A program made the position numbers and the translations under genes. DNA of 64,000 nt from Pseudomonas sp. MN1F (GTDB lineage Bacteria > Pseudomonadota > Gammaproteobacteria > Pseudomonadales > Pseudomonadaceae), in NCBI RefSeq assembly GCF_009391885.1, contig NZ_VZII01000062.1, positions 39,740-103,739 on the forward strand, read 5' to 3'. This document shows, in pieces, positions 42,136 through 49,802 of the stretch (positions within the stretch are counted from its first letter, which is position 1; every line of letters starts with the position of its first letter). The notes under the pieces were generated by a model. The model saw nothing but the letters and a program-made list of their open reading frames with translations, was not told where the DNA came from and made no database searches.

Positions 42136-42465
42136 ATGAGCGACGACGATCTGGAAAATGATGACCTCGAAGTAGGCGACGAAGACGAGGCTGATGAAGG
42201 CCTCGAAGCGGCGGCTGACGATGGCGCAGAAGATGCTGGCGATGACGACAGCAGCCCGGCACCGACTGCCAAGGGCAAATCCAAGGCCGCTGTCTCGGTA
42301 GACGAGATGCCGAGCATGGAAGCCAAGCAGAAGGAGCGTGATGCCCTGGCCAAGGCGATGGAAGAATTCCTTTCGCGCGGTGGCAAGGTGCAGGAAGTCG
42401 AGGCCAACGTGGTCGCCGACCCGCCCAAGAAGCCGGACAACAAGTACGGCAGCCGCCCTATCTGA
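42136..42465 (+). CDS. sutA: SutA transcriptional regulator (RNA polymerase-binding)
   Basis: A 109-residue acidic protein. The first 60 residues are very rich in Asp/Glu (SDDDLENDDLEVGDEDEADE). A conserved helical block follows (EAKQKERDALAKAMEEFLSR) and a fixed C-terminus (ADPPKKPDNKYGSRPI). This matches SutA of P. aeruginosa, an RNA polymerase-binding factor that helps slow-growing cells transcribe rRNA and maintenance genes. It lies next to amtB and is followed by a strong terminator, a second copy of which lies 1.27 kb downstream. Confidence 0.92.
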   Translation: MSDDDLENDDLEVGDEDEADEGLEAAADDGAEDAGDDDSSPAPTAKGKSKAAVSVDEMPSMEAKQKERDALAKAMEEFLSRGGKVQEVEANVVADPPKKPDNKYGSRPI

Positions 42466-42482
42466 GTGGCTGAATACAAAAG

Positions 42483-42511
42483 AGCCCGCCGTCGCTGCGG
42501 GCTTTTTTGTG
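42483..42511 (+). terminator. sutA terminator, left copy of a 29-bp direct repeat
   Basis: AGCCCGC-cgtcgct-GCGGGCTTTTTT plus GTG. The full 29 bases recur exactly at 43755-43783. It works as an intrinsic terminator for sutA and marks the left edge of a 1.24-kb two-gene insert. Confidence 0.9.
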
Positions 42512-42614
42512 GGTGCTGAGAAAGTAATGGAAATTTCCTACATTAGAAAAAGACGCGTCTGCTAGATGATTTTTGCGCCGCCGGGCAAGCATCACGCTTC
42601 AGCCTGGAGGATTT

Positions 42615-43289
42615 ATGGACAAATTGGTTCGTCGTCGTGAACTGCGCAAGGAAGACCTCCCGAAAGTGGAGGACCCTTTCTTTGCTGAGTCAAAGGTAAA
42701 GCGTGCACTGCAGTGCGGAGGGTATCTACGCGGAGAGACTGAATTTCTGAGGGATTGTGGCATCACTCTCGTGCAGCAGCTCTCTGAGCGAGATCTTGAG
42801 ATAGCACTAAAAGAAATCAGAAGCGGCCGATGGTTGTTTTTGACCAGTGAGCCTTTCAGGCCCATGAGGTTAGATGGCCAAATAGGAGCGACACGGTGCT
42901 TTCCTGGTTCTGGATATCTGGATAGGCAGGCTGAAAGGAAAAAAGGTTCGGGTAAGTGGCGCACCATCGACATCGATTATGACGGGTTGAAAAATACATT
43001 CGCCATGCTGCAGAACCGCCTTGGCTCGCTAGGTGACGAGGGTCGTATCTTCGGCTCGGAAGCAAAGGATTATGACAACACCTCCCGTGTTGTGACCCAG
43101 CAATGGGTGCCCCTCGATAGTCATGATGATCATCTGGCATCACGATCTGTCGTTCATCGCTATGGCGAATTACGGGCTATCACACAACGATACTTTGAAG
43201 GAGAGGATAAGTGGCAGGTCAGTGGTAAGTCTTGGCACTGGCAGCCAGTTCTTCCTTTTGAAACCTACGAACACCGGGAAACGAAATGA
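42615..43289 (+). CDS. Hypothetical protein, first gene of the terminator-flanked cassette
   Basis: A 224-residue protein that I do not recognise. It is soluble, charged, without a signal peptide, and begins MDKLVRRRELRKEDLPKVED. Segments such as SGRWLFLTSEPFRPMRLDG and HWQPVLPFETYEHRETK give no family clue to me. GGAGG lies eight bases before ATG 42615. Its codon use is visibly more AT-rich than the neighbours, which suggests transfer. Its stop overlaps the start of the next gene (ATGA). An effector or toxin paired with a membrane partner is one possibility, but nothing in the sequence proves it. Confidence 0.7.
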   Translation: MDKLVRRRELRKEDLPKVEDPFFAESKVKRALQCGGYLRGETEFLRDCGITLVQQLSERDLEIALKEIRSGRWLFLTSEPFRPMRLDGQIGATRCFPGSGYLDRQAERKKGSGKWRTIDIDYDGLKNTFAMLQNRLGSLGDEGRIFGSEAKDYDNTSRVVTQQWVPLDSHDDHLASRSVVHRYGELRAITQRYFEGEDKWQVSGKSWHWQPVLPFETYEHRETK

Positions 43290-43747
43290 AGCCCGGAGGA
43301 CGAAAAACGGAGCGTTGGGCATTGCGATTATGGGGTGGGCTGGATGCCCTTTCTTTGCTCCTCTACGTCGTGGCCAGCATACGACGTGGGCATCTGCCTT
43401 TCGTTACTGATCTGGATAACATGCTGAGCTTTCTGGATGAGCAAGGTTTCGTCACCAGTGTGCTGGTGGTCATGAATTTAGTGTTGCAAGTTTCGATCAT
43501 TCTCAGTGCCGTGCTTTTGCTTGGTGGCAGAAAGGCTGGTGTGTATCTGGGGCTTGCGCAAATTCCCTTGAGGCTGCTTTTCGCTACACCGTCGCTCTCT
43601 GTACTGTTGATCTGGGCCAGCCTTGTACCTGGTTATGATCCGTGGTTGATGCTTGGTCTGATAGGGGTTTCAGAGCTGAGCAAGGGAGGCACGTCATGGT
43701 GGTGGCTGCGCCGCCAGCGATTGCATCACTGGTCAGCCGGCAGTTGA
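43286..43747 (+). CDS. Hypothetical membrane protein, second gene of the cassette
   Basis: A 153-residue protein with about four hydrophobic helices (about 13-33, 54-80, 86-113, 118-140; for example LDALSLLLYVVASI and VVMNLVLQVSIILSAVLLL). No known family was recognised. Its ATG overlaps the previous stop codon by four bases, so the two are translated together. It ends eight bases before the duplicated terminator. A membrane immunity or anchor role for the upstream protein is a guess. Confidence 0.7.
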   Translation: MKPGGRKTERWALRLWGGLDALSLLLYVVASIRRGHLPFVTDLDNMLSFLDEQGFVTSVLVVMNLVLQVSIILSAVLLLGGRKAGVYLGLAQIPLRLLFATPSLSVLLIWASLVPGYDPWLMLGLIGVSELSKGGTSWWWLRRQRLHHWSAGS

Positions 43748-43754
43748 ACAGTCT

Positions 43755-43783
43755 AGCCCGCCGTCGCTGCGGGCTTTTTTGTG
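43755..43783 (+). terminator. Right copy of the 29-bp sutA-terminator repeat
   Basis: Identical to 42483-42511. It terminates the two-gene cassette and forms a direct repeat with the left copy. Confidence 0.9.
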
Positions 43784-43808
43784 CCTGGGGGATTTGGGTT
43801 GCCTGTTC

Positions 43809-43836
43809 TGGCCTCTTCGCGGGCATGCCCGCGAAT
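43809..43836. repeat. REP element after the cassette
   Basis: TGGCCTCTTCGCGGGCATGCCCGCGAA-like core, typical of P. putida-group REP, between the cassette and the convergent HAD gene. Confidence 0.6.
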
Positions 43837-43856
43837 GGACCGCGAAGCGGCCCCTG

Positions 43857-44552
43857 TCAGCGCCAGGTTGCCAGAAGGTCGGGCAGCTGGGACAAGCGCT
43901 GGATCTCTGCATCCGGCGCCCGCTCGCCAGCCCAGGCCTTGCCCTGCGGGTTGAACCACACGGCGCGCAAACCGGCGCGCTGGGCCCCGGCGATGTCGTC
44001 GCCCGGGTGATCGCCGATGTGTACCGCCGCACTGGCCTCGACTTCGCCAAGCTTCAGGGCCTCCATGAATGGCGCCGGGTCCGGCTTGCCGATGCCCAGA
44101 TCCTCCGCGCACAGGGCAAAGCGGAAGTAATCCGCAAGCCCCAGGCGGCGTACATCGGCGTTGCCGTTGGTGACCACGCCCAAGGTGTAGTGATGGCGCA
44201 GGATCTCCAGCACCGGCTGCACCTCGGGGAACACCTCGATCTGGTGGCGGGCATGCAGGAAGACCTCAAAGCCCTCGTTGGCCAGCTCCTGCGCCTGCTT
44301 CTCGCTGTAGCCGACTTCCTCCAGGGCGTGGAACAGCACACGCCGGCGCAGGGCGCTGATGCGGTGCTTGAGGCCCGGCTCGGCTTGCACCAAGCGCTCG
44401 CGGATGGCGAACAGGTGCTCCACCGGCACGCCGCCGAGGACTGGAGCGTTGGCTTCGAGCCAGTCGCGCAGCACGACCTCGGCGCTGGCAATCACAGGCG
44501 CGGTGTCCCACAGGGTGTCGTCGAGGTCGAAGGTGATCAGCTTGATGCTCAT
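43857..44552 (-). CDS. HAD family phosphatase (YigB-like)
   Basis: A 231-residue HAD hydrolase. Motif I is FDLDDTLWDT, motif II is VVTNGN, and motif IV is IGDHPGDDIAGA. Its position at the end of dapF-DUF484-xerC matches E. coli yigB, an FMN/sugar phosphatase. It overlaps the xerC stop by four bases (ATGA). It is the last gene of the operon and converges on the cassette terminator. Confidence 0.9.
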   Translation of the reverse strand: MSIKLITFDLDDTLWDTAPVIASAEVVLRDWLEANAPVLGGVPVEHLFAIRERLVQAEPGLKHRISALRRRVLFHALEEVGYSEKQAQELANEGFEVFLHARHQIEVFPEVQPVLEILRHHYTLGVVTNGNADVRRLGLADYFRFALCAEDLGIGKPDPAPFMEALKLGEVEASAAVHIGDHPGDDIAGAQRAGLRAVWFNPQGKAWAGERAPDAEIQRLSQLPDLLATWR

Positions 44553-45448
44553 GAGTCTGTGCCTTTGCTGCGTTTGGCCCGAGGGTGGGCGCTGTCGTAC
44601 ACCGCGGCCAGGTGCTGGAAGTCCAGGTGGGTGTAGATCTGCGTGGTGCTGATGTCGGCATGACCGAGCATTTCCTGCACTGCACGCAGGTCCTGGGACG
44701 ACTCCAGCACATGGCTGGCGAAGGAATGGCGAAGCATGTGCGGGTGCAGGTGCTGGCCTAGCTCGCGCTCGCCGGCAGCCTTGACCCGCAGCTGGATGGC
44801 CCGGGGGCTCATGCGATTGCCCTGGCGGGTAATGAACACCGCGCTGTCACGCGGGCCGCCGATGCCGCGCAGCTTGAACCAGGCCTGCAAGGCTTCACGG
44901 GCCTTGCGGCCGACCGGTAGCACGCGGGTCTTGCTGCCTTTGCCGAGCACCTGCACCAGGCCCGCGGCCAGGTCCAGTTGTTCAAGGTCGAGGTTGTTCA
45001 GCTCGGACAGGCGCAGGCCGGAGGAGTAGAACAGTTCGAGAATGGCCTGGTCACGGCGGGCGATGAAGTCGTCGTCGACGCCGCCATCGAGCAGTTGCAG
45101 GGCGCGGTCGGTGTCCAGCACCTTGGGCAGCCGGCGTTCGCCCTTGGGCGCGCTCAGGCCAGTGGCCGGATCGTGCTGGCACAGGCCTTCGCGGTTGAGG
45201 TAGCGGTACAGGCCGCGCACCGCCGACAAGAGCCGCGCCAGGCTGCGCGAGGACTGCCCTTGGTGGTGCTGGCGGGCGACCAGCTGGCGTAGCTGCTGGA
45301 TCTGCAGCGCGCCCCAGCCGGCGATGCCCTGGCTGTTGCAGTATTCGATGACCTTGCCGAGGTCGCGGCGGTAGGCCAGCAGGGTGTGTTCCGACACCTG
45401 GCGCTCATTGCGCAGATATGCGCAATAAGCCTCCAGCTGACGTTCCAT
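44549..45448 (-). CDS. xerC: Tyrosine recombinase XerC
   Basis: A 299-residue tyrosine recombinase that, with XerD, resolves chromosome dimers at dif. Catalytic residues are visible: Arg in SSGLRLSELNN, HMLRHSFASHVL (His and Arg), His in LGHADISTTQIYTHL and the nucleophile Tyr in the same segment. The N-terminal SAM-like core binding domain starts LEAYCAYLRNERQVSEHTLL. It is embedded in the conserved dapF operon, so it is the housekeeping enzyme and not a phage integrase. Its ATG overlaps the stop of the DUF484 gene by one base. Confidence 0.95.
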   Translation of the reverse strand: MERQLEAYCAYLRNERQVSEHTLLAYRRDLGKVIEYCNSQGIAGWGALQIQQLRQLVARQHHQGQSSRSLARLLSAVRGLYRYLNREGLCQHDPATGLSAPKGERRLPKVLDTDRALQLLDGGVDDDFIARRDQAILELFYSSGLRLSELNNLDLEQLDLAAGLVQVLGKGSKTRVLPVGRKAREALQAWFKLRGIGGPRDSAVFITRQGNRMSPRAIQLRVKAAGERELGQHLHPHMLRHSFASHVLESSQDLRAVQEMLGHADISTTQIYTHLDFQHLAAVYDSAHPRAKRSKGTDS

Positions 45449-46152
45449 CAGCGCACCGGACGCAGGGTGTGGGTTACGCGCGGTACCACGCGGCCGAGCA
45501 CTTCGGCGATGTAGCCGAGGAACAAGGTGCCGACGCTGCTTTTGTAGTGCTGCGGGTCGCGGCTGCCGATCGCCAGCACGCCATGCAGCCCTTGGTATTC
45601 GAGGGCTGCAACCGCACTGGAGCCGACTTCCTGCTGTTGCTCCTTGCCGAACAGGAAGGCCAGTTCGTGCTCGCGCAGGTTACCGCTGACCGTCTTGCCG
45701 CCGCCGAGCAGGCCACCGATGGCTTGCTGCGCTTCGGCATTGCTGACCCAGCGGCCGACGGGTGCTGCGTTGTCGCCGAACAGGATCAGGCTGACGAAAG
45801 GCACCTGAAATTCCTGGCGCAGGCTGTCTTCGACCGCCATCACCACTTCTTCCAGGCTGCCAGCGTCGAGCAGGTCGAGGATCAGCCGGCGGGTCTTGTC
45901 GAACAGCCGGTCGTTGTCACGGGCCACGTCCATCAGTTGCGACAGGCGATGGCGCATCTCGATGTTGCGGTCGCGCAGCAGCTTGAGCTGGCGCTCCACC
46001 AGCGACACGCTGTCGCCGCGCTGATGGGGGATGCGTTGCTCGATCAGCAACTCGTCGTGCTCGGCGAAGAAGGTGGGGTGGGCGCGCAGGTAGGCGACCA
46101 CCGCTTCGGCATCGAGCTCATCGGGCTGCTGGGGTACTGGCTGATCGGTCAT
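45448..46152 (-). CDS. DUF484 family protein (YigA-like)
   Basis: A 234-residue protein of the DUF484 family, always found between dapF and xerC in gammaproteobacteria. A GAF-like fold is expected (VSLILFGDNAAPVGRWVSNA). It starts MTDQPVPQQPDELDAEAVVA. Its biochemical role is unknown. It sits 13 bases after dapF and overlaps xerC by one base, within one operon. Confidence 0.9.
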   Translation of the reverse strand: MTDQPVPQQPDELDAEAVVAYLRAHPTFFAEHDELLIEQRIPHQRGDSVSLVERQLKLLRDRNIEMRHRLSQLMDVARDNDRLFDKTRRLILDLLDAGSLEEVVMAVEDSLRQEFQVPFVSLILFGDNAAPVGRWVSNAEAQQAIGGLLGGGKTVSGNLREHELAFLFGKEQQQEVGSSAVAALEYQGLHGVLAIGSRDPQHYKSSVGTLFLGYIAEVLGRVVPRVTHTLRPVR

Positions 46153-46165
46153 GGCGGTTACTCGC

Positions 46166-46996
46166 TTAGAGACGAACCTGTCCTTCGAAGACGCGTACGG
46201 CTGGGCCGGTCATCAACACGGGCTTGCCGGGGCCGGCCCATTCGATGTTCAGGCGGCCACCTGGCAGGTCGAGGGACACCGGAGAGTCCATCCAGCCCTG
46301 GCTGATGGCGGCCACGGCTGCGGCGCAGGCGCCGGTGCCACAGGCCTGGGTCTCGCCGGCACCACGCTCCCACACCCGCAGGTTGGCGCGATGACGGTCG
46401 ATGACCTGGAGGAAACCGGCATTCACCCGCTGCGGGAAGCGCGGGTGGTTTTCGATTTTCGGGCCCAGCTCATGGACCGGCGCGGTGTGCACGTCATCGA
46501 CGCGCAGCACGGCATGCGGGTTGCCCATGGACACGGCGGCAATCGAATGCACCTGGCCGTCGACTTCCAGCGGGTAGTTCAGCGCCTGTTCGTCGGCAAT
46601 GAACGGGATTTCTGCCGGGACCAAGCGCGGCGGGCCCATGTCGACACACACCTGGCCGTCGTTCTGCACGTCCAGTTCGATGATGCCGCCCTTGGTTTCC
46701 ACGCGGATGCGCTTTTTCGCGGTCAGGCGCTTGTCCAGCACGAAGCGGGCGAAGCAGCGCGCGCCGTTGCCGCACTGCTCGACTTCGGAACCGTCGGCGT
46801 TGAAGATCCGGTAACGGAAGTCCACTTCCGGATTGCTCGGCGCCTCGACGATCAGCAGTTGGTCGAAGCCGATACCGGTGTGGCGGTCACCCCATTGCTT
46901 GGCGTGCTTGGGCTGGATGTGCGCGTGCTGGCTGACCAGGTCGAGGACCATGAAGTCGTTGCCCAGCCCATGCATCTTGGTAAAGCGCAGCAGCAT
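46166..46996 (-). CDS. dapF: Diaminopimelate epimerase DapF
   Basis: A 276-residue enzyme that converts LL- to meso-diaminopimelate for peptidoglycan and lysine. The two catalytic Cys are visible in VEQCGNGARCFARF and ETQACGTGACAAA. The family start is MLLRFTKMHGLGNDFMVLDL; the ORF upstream of ATG 46996 overlaps lysA and is discarded. It lies four bases after lysA. Confidence 0.97.
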   Translation of the reverse strand: MLLRFTKMHGLGNDFMVLDLVSQHAHIQPKHAKQWGDRHTGIGFDQLLIVEAPSNPEVDFRYRIFNADGSEVEQCGNGARCFARFVLDKRLTAKKRIRVETKGGIIELDVQNDGQVCVDMGPPRLVPAEIPFIADEQALNYPLEVDGQVHSIAAVSMGNPHAVLRVDDVHTAPVHELGPKIENHPRFPQRVNAGFLQVIDRHRANLRVWERGAGETQACGTGACAAAVAAISQGWMDSPVSLDLPGGRLNIEWAGPGKPVLMTGPAVRVFEGQVRL

Positions 46997-47000
46997 GGGT

Positions 47001-48248
47001 TCACTCCGGCAGCAGGCTTTCGCCAGCGTACAGTTCGGCGATGGTCTCGCGGCGGCGAACTTCGAAAGCCTGGTCGCCGTCGACCAGGATTTCCGCGCAA
47101 CGGCCACGGGTGTTGTAGTTGGAGCTCATGACGAAACCATAGGCGCCCGCCGACTGCACGGCCAGCAGGTCACCTTCGGCCAGGTTCAGAACGCGGTCCT
47201 TGGCGAGGAAGTCGCCGGTTTCGCAGATCGGGCCGACCAGGTCATAGGCACGGCCTTCGCCCGCCCGCGGTGTGACCGCGCTGACGCCCATCCAGGCCTG
47301 GTACAGGGCCGGGCGGATCAGGTCGTTCATCGCTGCGTCGATGATGGCGAAGTCCTTGTGCTCGGTGTGCTTGAGGTATTCCACGCGGGTCAGCAGGGCA
47401 CCGGCGTTGGCCACGATGTAGCGGCCAGGCTCGAACACCAGAGCCAGGTCACGGGTGCCGACGCGTTCGCGGATGGCCTTGATGTAGTCGGCGACCAGTG
47501 GCGGCTCTTCGTCGCGATAGCGCACGCCAACACCGCCACCCAGGTCCAGGTGGCGCAGGTGGATGCCGCACTCGGCCAGGCGATCGACCAGGGCCAGCAG
47601 GCGGTCGAGGGCATCGAGGAACGGGTCGACGGTGGTCAGCTGCGAGCCGATGTGGCAGTCGACACCGACCACGTCCAGGTTTGGCAGCTGCGCGGCGCGC
47701 ACGTAGATGGCTTCGGCGTCGGCGATGGCGATGCCGAACTTGTTCTCTTTGAGGCCGGTGGAAATGTACGGGTGAGTGCCGGCATCGACGTCCGGGTTCA
47801 CGCGCAGCGAGATCGGCGCAACCTTGCCCATCTCGGCGGCCACCACTTGCAGGCGCTCGAGCTCATCGGTGGATTCGACGTTGAAGCAATGCACGCCGAC
47901 TTCCAGGGCGCGGCGCATGTCTTCGCGGGTCTTGCCGACGCCGGAGAACACCACGCGATCAGCGCGCCCGCCAGCGGCCAGCACGCGCTCCAGTTCACCG
48001 CCGGAGACGATGTCGAAGCCTGCGCCCAGGCGCGCCAGGACGTTCAGCACGCCGAGGTTGGAGTTGGCCTTGACGGCGAAGCAGACCAGGTGATCGGTGC
48101 CTTGCAGGGCATCGGTGTAGCTGCGGTACTGGGCTTCGATGTGAGCGCGCGAGTACACGTAGGTCGGGGTGCCGAAACGTTCGGCGATGGCCGAGAGGGC
48201 CACGCCTTCCGCGAACAGTTCACCGTCGCGGTAGTTGAAAGCGTTCAT
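47001..48248 (-). CDS. lysA: Diaminopimelate decarboxylase LysA
   Basis: A 415-residue PLP enzyme that makes L-lysine from meso-diaminopimelate. The PLP Lys is in CFAVKANSN, the glycine loop in LGGGVGVRY, and the substrate segment in VGPICETGDF. GGAAT lies before ATG 48248. It is placed between lptM (nine bases upstream) and dapF in the usual order. Confidence 0.97.
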   Translation of the reverse strand: MNAFNYRDGELFAEGVALSAIAERFGTPTYVYSRAHIEAQYRSYTDALQGTDHLVCFAVKANSNLGVLNVLARLGAGFDIVSGGELERVLAAGGRADRVVFSGVGKTREDMRRALEVGVHCFNVESTDELERLQVVAAEMGKVAPISLRVNPDVDAGTHPYISTGLKENKFGIAIADAEAIYVRAAQLPNLDVVGVDCHIGSQLTTVDPFLDALDRLLALVDRLAECGIHLRHLDLGGGVGVRYRDEEPPLVADYIKAIRERVGTRDLALVFEPGRYIVANAGALLTRVEYLKHTEHKDFAIIDAAMNDLIRPALYQAWMGVSAVTPRAGEGRAYDLVGPICETGDFLAKDRVLNLAEGDLLAVQSAGAYGFVMSSNYNTRGRCAEILVDGDQAFEVRRRETIAELYAGESLLPE

Positions 48249-48257
48249 CTGAATTCC

Positions 48258-48461
48258 TTACTGCTCTGGCGTCTGCTCGGGCTGGATTGGCTGCTCTTCT
48301 TGCGGCTGGACCGCCGGAGCGTGCTGATGCTGGTGCGACTTTTTCGGGCCTTTGCCGTCCTTGCCGTCTTCTGGCAGGTACAGAGGGCCCTTCTGACCGC
48401 AGGCCGAAACGAGGCAGGCAACCGCGACCAGCGCCGCGAGCGAGGAAATCAGGCGCTTCAT
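48258..48461 (-). CDS. lptM: Small lipoprotein LptM (LppL)
   Basis: A 67-residue lipoprotein. A lipobox (LVSAC) follows a hydrophobic leader, then GQKGPLYLPE, the signature of the LptM/LppL family; the tail is rich in Pro, Gln and His. LptM helps the LptDE lipopolysaccharide translocon mature. It is first in the operon with lysA and dapF and divergent from cyaY. Confidence 0.9.
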   Translation of the reverse strand: MKRLISSLAALVAVACLVSACGQKGPLYLPEDGKDGKGPKKSHQHQHAPAVQPQEEQPIQPEQTPEQ

Positions 48462-48680
48462 GGGTGAAATCCTTTGAAATATGCAGTATTGCGCCCGAGT
48501 ATACCGAGCGACCGGCGGATTGCCTATGCAAGAGCCGGTCCGTCGGGCGGGCTATGCTTAGGGGCTCTCGCCGCCGGTTATGGGGCCAGTGGCGAGAGCG
48601 GCTAAACCTTTGCATTCATGGCCCGGCGCCCGTATCTTGCCCGGCTTGCCCGTAAAGCAGCCAATTTCGAGGTTCCTGCA

Positions 48681-49013
48681 ATGAGTTTGAGCGAAGCGCG
48701 TTTCCATGATCTGGTCGACGCGACCCAACAGGCCCTGGAAGACCTGTTCGACGAGAGCGGCCTGGACCTGGACATGGAAAATTCCGGCGGCGTTTTGACC
48801 GTCAAGTTCGACGGCGGCGCCCAGCTGATCTTCAGCCGCCAGGAGCCGCTGCGCCAGCTGTGGCTGGCCGACCGTTCCGGTGGTTTCCACTTCGACTACG
48901 ACGAAGAAAGCGGCAAGTGGGTGTGCGAGAAGAGCGAAGAGCTGCTGAACGAAATGCTCGAGCGTATCGTCTGGGAGCGGGCCGGCGAGAAGCTGGACTT
49001 CGACGAGATCTGA
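48681..49013 (+). CDS. cyaY: Frataxin-like iron-binding protein CyaY
   Basis: A 110-residue frataxin. The acidic N-terminal helix reads MSLSEARFHDLVDATQQALE; the sheet holds the conserved GGAQLIFSRQEPLRQLWLAD and GGFHFDYDEE. It modulates iron-sulphur cluster assembly. ATG 48681 is chosen as the family start with GAGG upstream. It is divergent from lptM, as in other pseudomonads. Confidence 0.95.
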   Translation: MSLSEARFHDLVDATQQALEDLFDESGLDLDMENSGGVLTVKFDGGAQLIFSRQEPLRQLWLADRSGGFHFDYDEESGKWVCEKSEELLNEMLERIVWERAGEKLDFDEI

Positions 49014-49014
49014 C

Positions 49015-49227
49015 ATGACCAGCCAGGCGCGGCCGCCCAAGCCGCTGTACAGCAACGTTAGCCCTGCGGTGCCGTCGCCCTGCATCAGCGTCTGCCGGCT
49101 GGATGAGCAGCGGGTGTGCACCGGCTGCCACCGGCATGTCGAGCACATTCGCGAATGGCGCTCGGCCGACGACGAGCGGCGCCGGCAGATCTGCCGCGAA
49201 GCCGAGGCCCTGCGCGCACGGGCTTGA
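49015..49227 (+). CDS. DUF1289 family small protein
   Basis: A 70-residue protein with a Cys cluster (SPCISVCRLDEQRVCTGCHR) that is the DUF1289 signature and probably binds a metal. It starts one base after the cyaY stop, so it is translated with it. Function unknown. Confidence 0.88.
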   Translation: MTSQARPPKPLYSNVSPAVPSPCISVCRLDEQRVCTGCHRHVEHIREWRSADDERRRQICREAEALRARA

Positions 49228-49309
49228 GTATTTGCCCGGCTGTGGTAGTGTCGGGTTGTGCGTCGGTGACGCAACAGCATTCACAAACCCCGCCCTTGGG
49301 CGGGGTTTT
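49224..49309 (+). promoter_or_regulatory. rnk leader: promoter, hairpin and early terminator
   Basis: TTGAGT-N16-TAGTGT (49224-49251) can serve as a promoter with start near 49258. The short leader then forms TGCGTC-ggt-GACGCA (49259-49273) and a strong terminator AACCCCGCCC-tt-GGGCGGGGTT plus T residues (49286-49309), before the ribosome site of rnk. This is the layout of the conserved Pseudomonas 'rnk leader' attenuator. Confidence 0.6.
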
Positions 49310-49359
49310 GCTTTATCTGCCTGCAGGAAACCGCCTGTTCAAAGGAGTCTGACTGGATC

Positions 49360-49770
49360 ATGAGCACCAAGCCTTCCCTCATCCTCACCCGATTGGACGT
49401 ACAGCGTCTCGAGCGCCTGATCGGCAGCCTCGACGACAGTGCGCCGGGTGTGCTCGCCTTGCAGGAGGAGCTGGACCGTGCCGGTCAGGTGGTCGGCCAT
49501 GATGAAGTGCCCGCCGGTGTGGTGACCATGAACTCGCGCGTGCATTGCCGTGAGGAAGCCAGTGGCAAGGACTACCACCTGACCCTGGTGTACCCGAAAG
49601 ATGCCGGTGGAGAGGGCAAGGTTTCGATCCTCGCGCCGATCGGTTGTGCGCTGCTGGGCTTGTCGGTGGGTGAGCAGATCGACTGGCCGGCACCGGGGGG
49701 CAAGACCCTCAAGCTGAAGCTGCTGGAAGTCGAATACCAGCCGGAAGCGGCTGGCGATTTTGACCTGTGA
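49360..49770 (+). CDS. rnk: Nucleoside diphosphate kinase regulator Rnk
   Basis: A 136-residue GreA/GreB-related protein. The N-terminal part (LILTRLDVQRLERLIGSLDD) is the Rnk-specific coiled-coil-like arm. The C-terminal part (AGVVTMNSRVHCREE; VSILAPIGCALLGLSVGEQI) is the FKBP-like Gre domain. Rnk affects NDP kinase and alginate production and binds RNA polymerase. Its leader contains a terminator just upstream, so expression is probably set by attenuation. Confidence 0.93.
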   Translation: MSTKPSLILTRLDVQRLERLIGSLDDSAPGVLALQEELDRAGQVVGHDEVPAGVVTMNSRVHCREEASGKDYHLTLVYPKDAGGEGKVSILAPIGCALLGLSVGEQIDWPAPGGKTLKLKLLEVEYQPEAAGDFDL

Positions 49771-49777
49771 GACCCTC

Positions 49778-49796
49778 GGGGCTGCGAAGCAGCCCC
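49778..49796. terminator. Hairpin between rnk and cyaA
   Basis: GGGGCTGC-gaa-GCAGCCCC is a perfect 8-bp stem in the gap of the convergent genes. Confidence 0.6.
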
Positions 49797-49802
49797 AGAT
49801 CT

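Noticed and set aside
44549..45448. Tyrosine recombinase as a sign of a mobile element
   Set aside because: It sits in the conserved dapF-DUF484-xerC-HAD operon, so it is chromosomal XerC.
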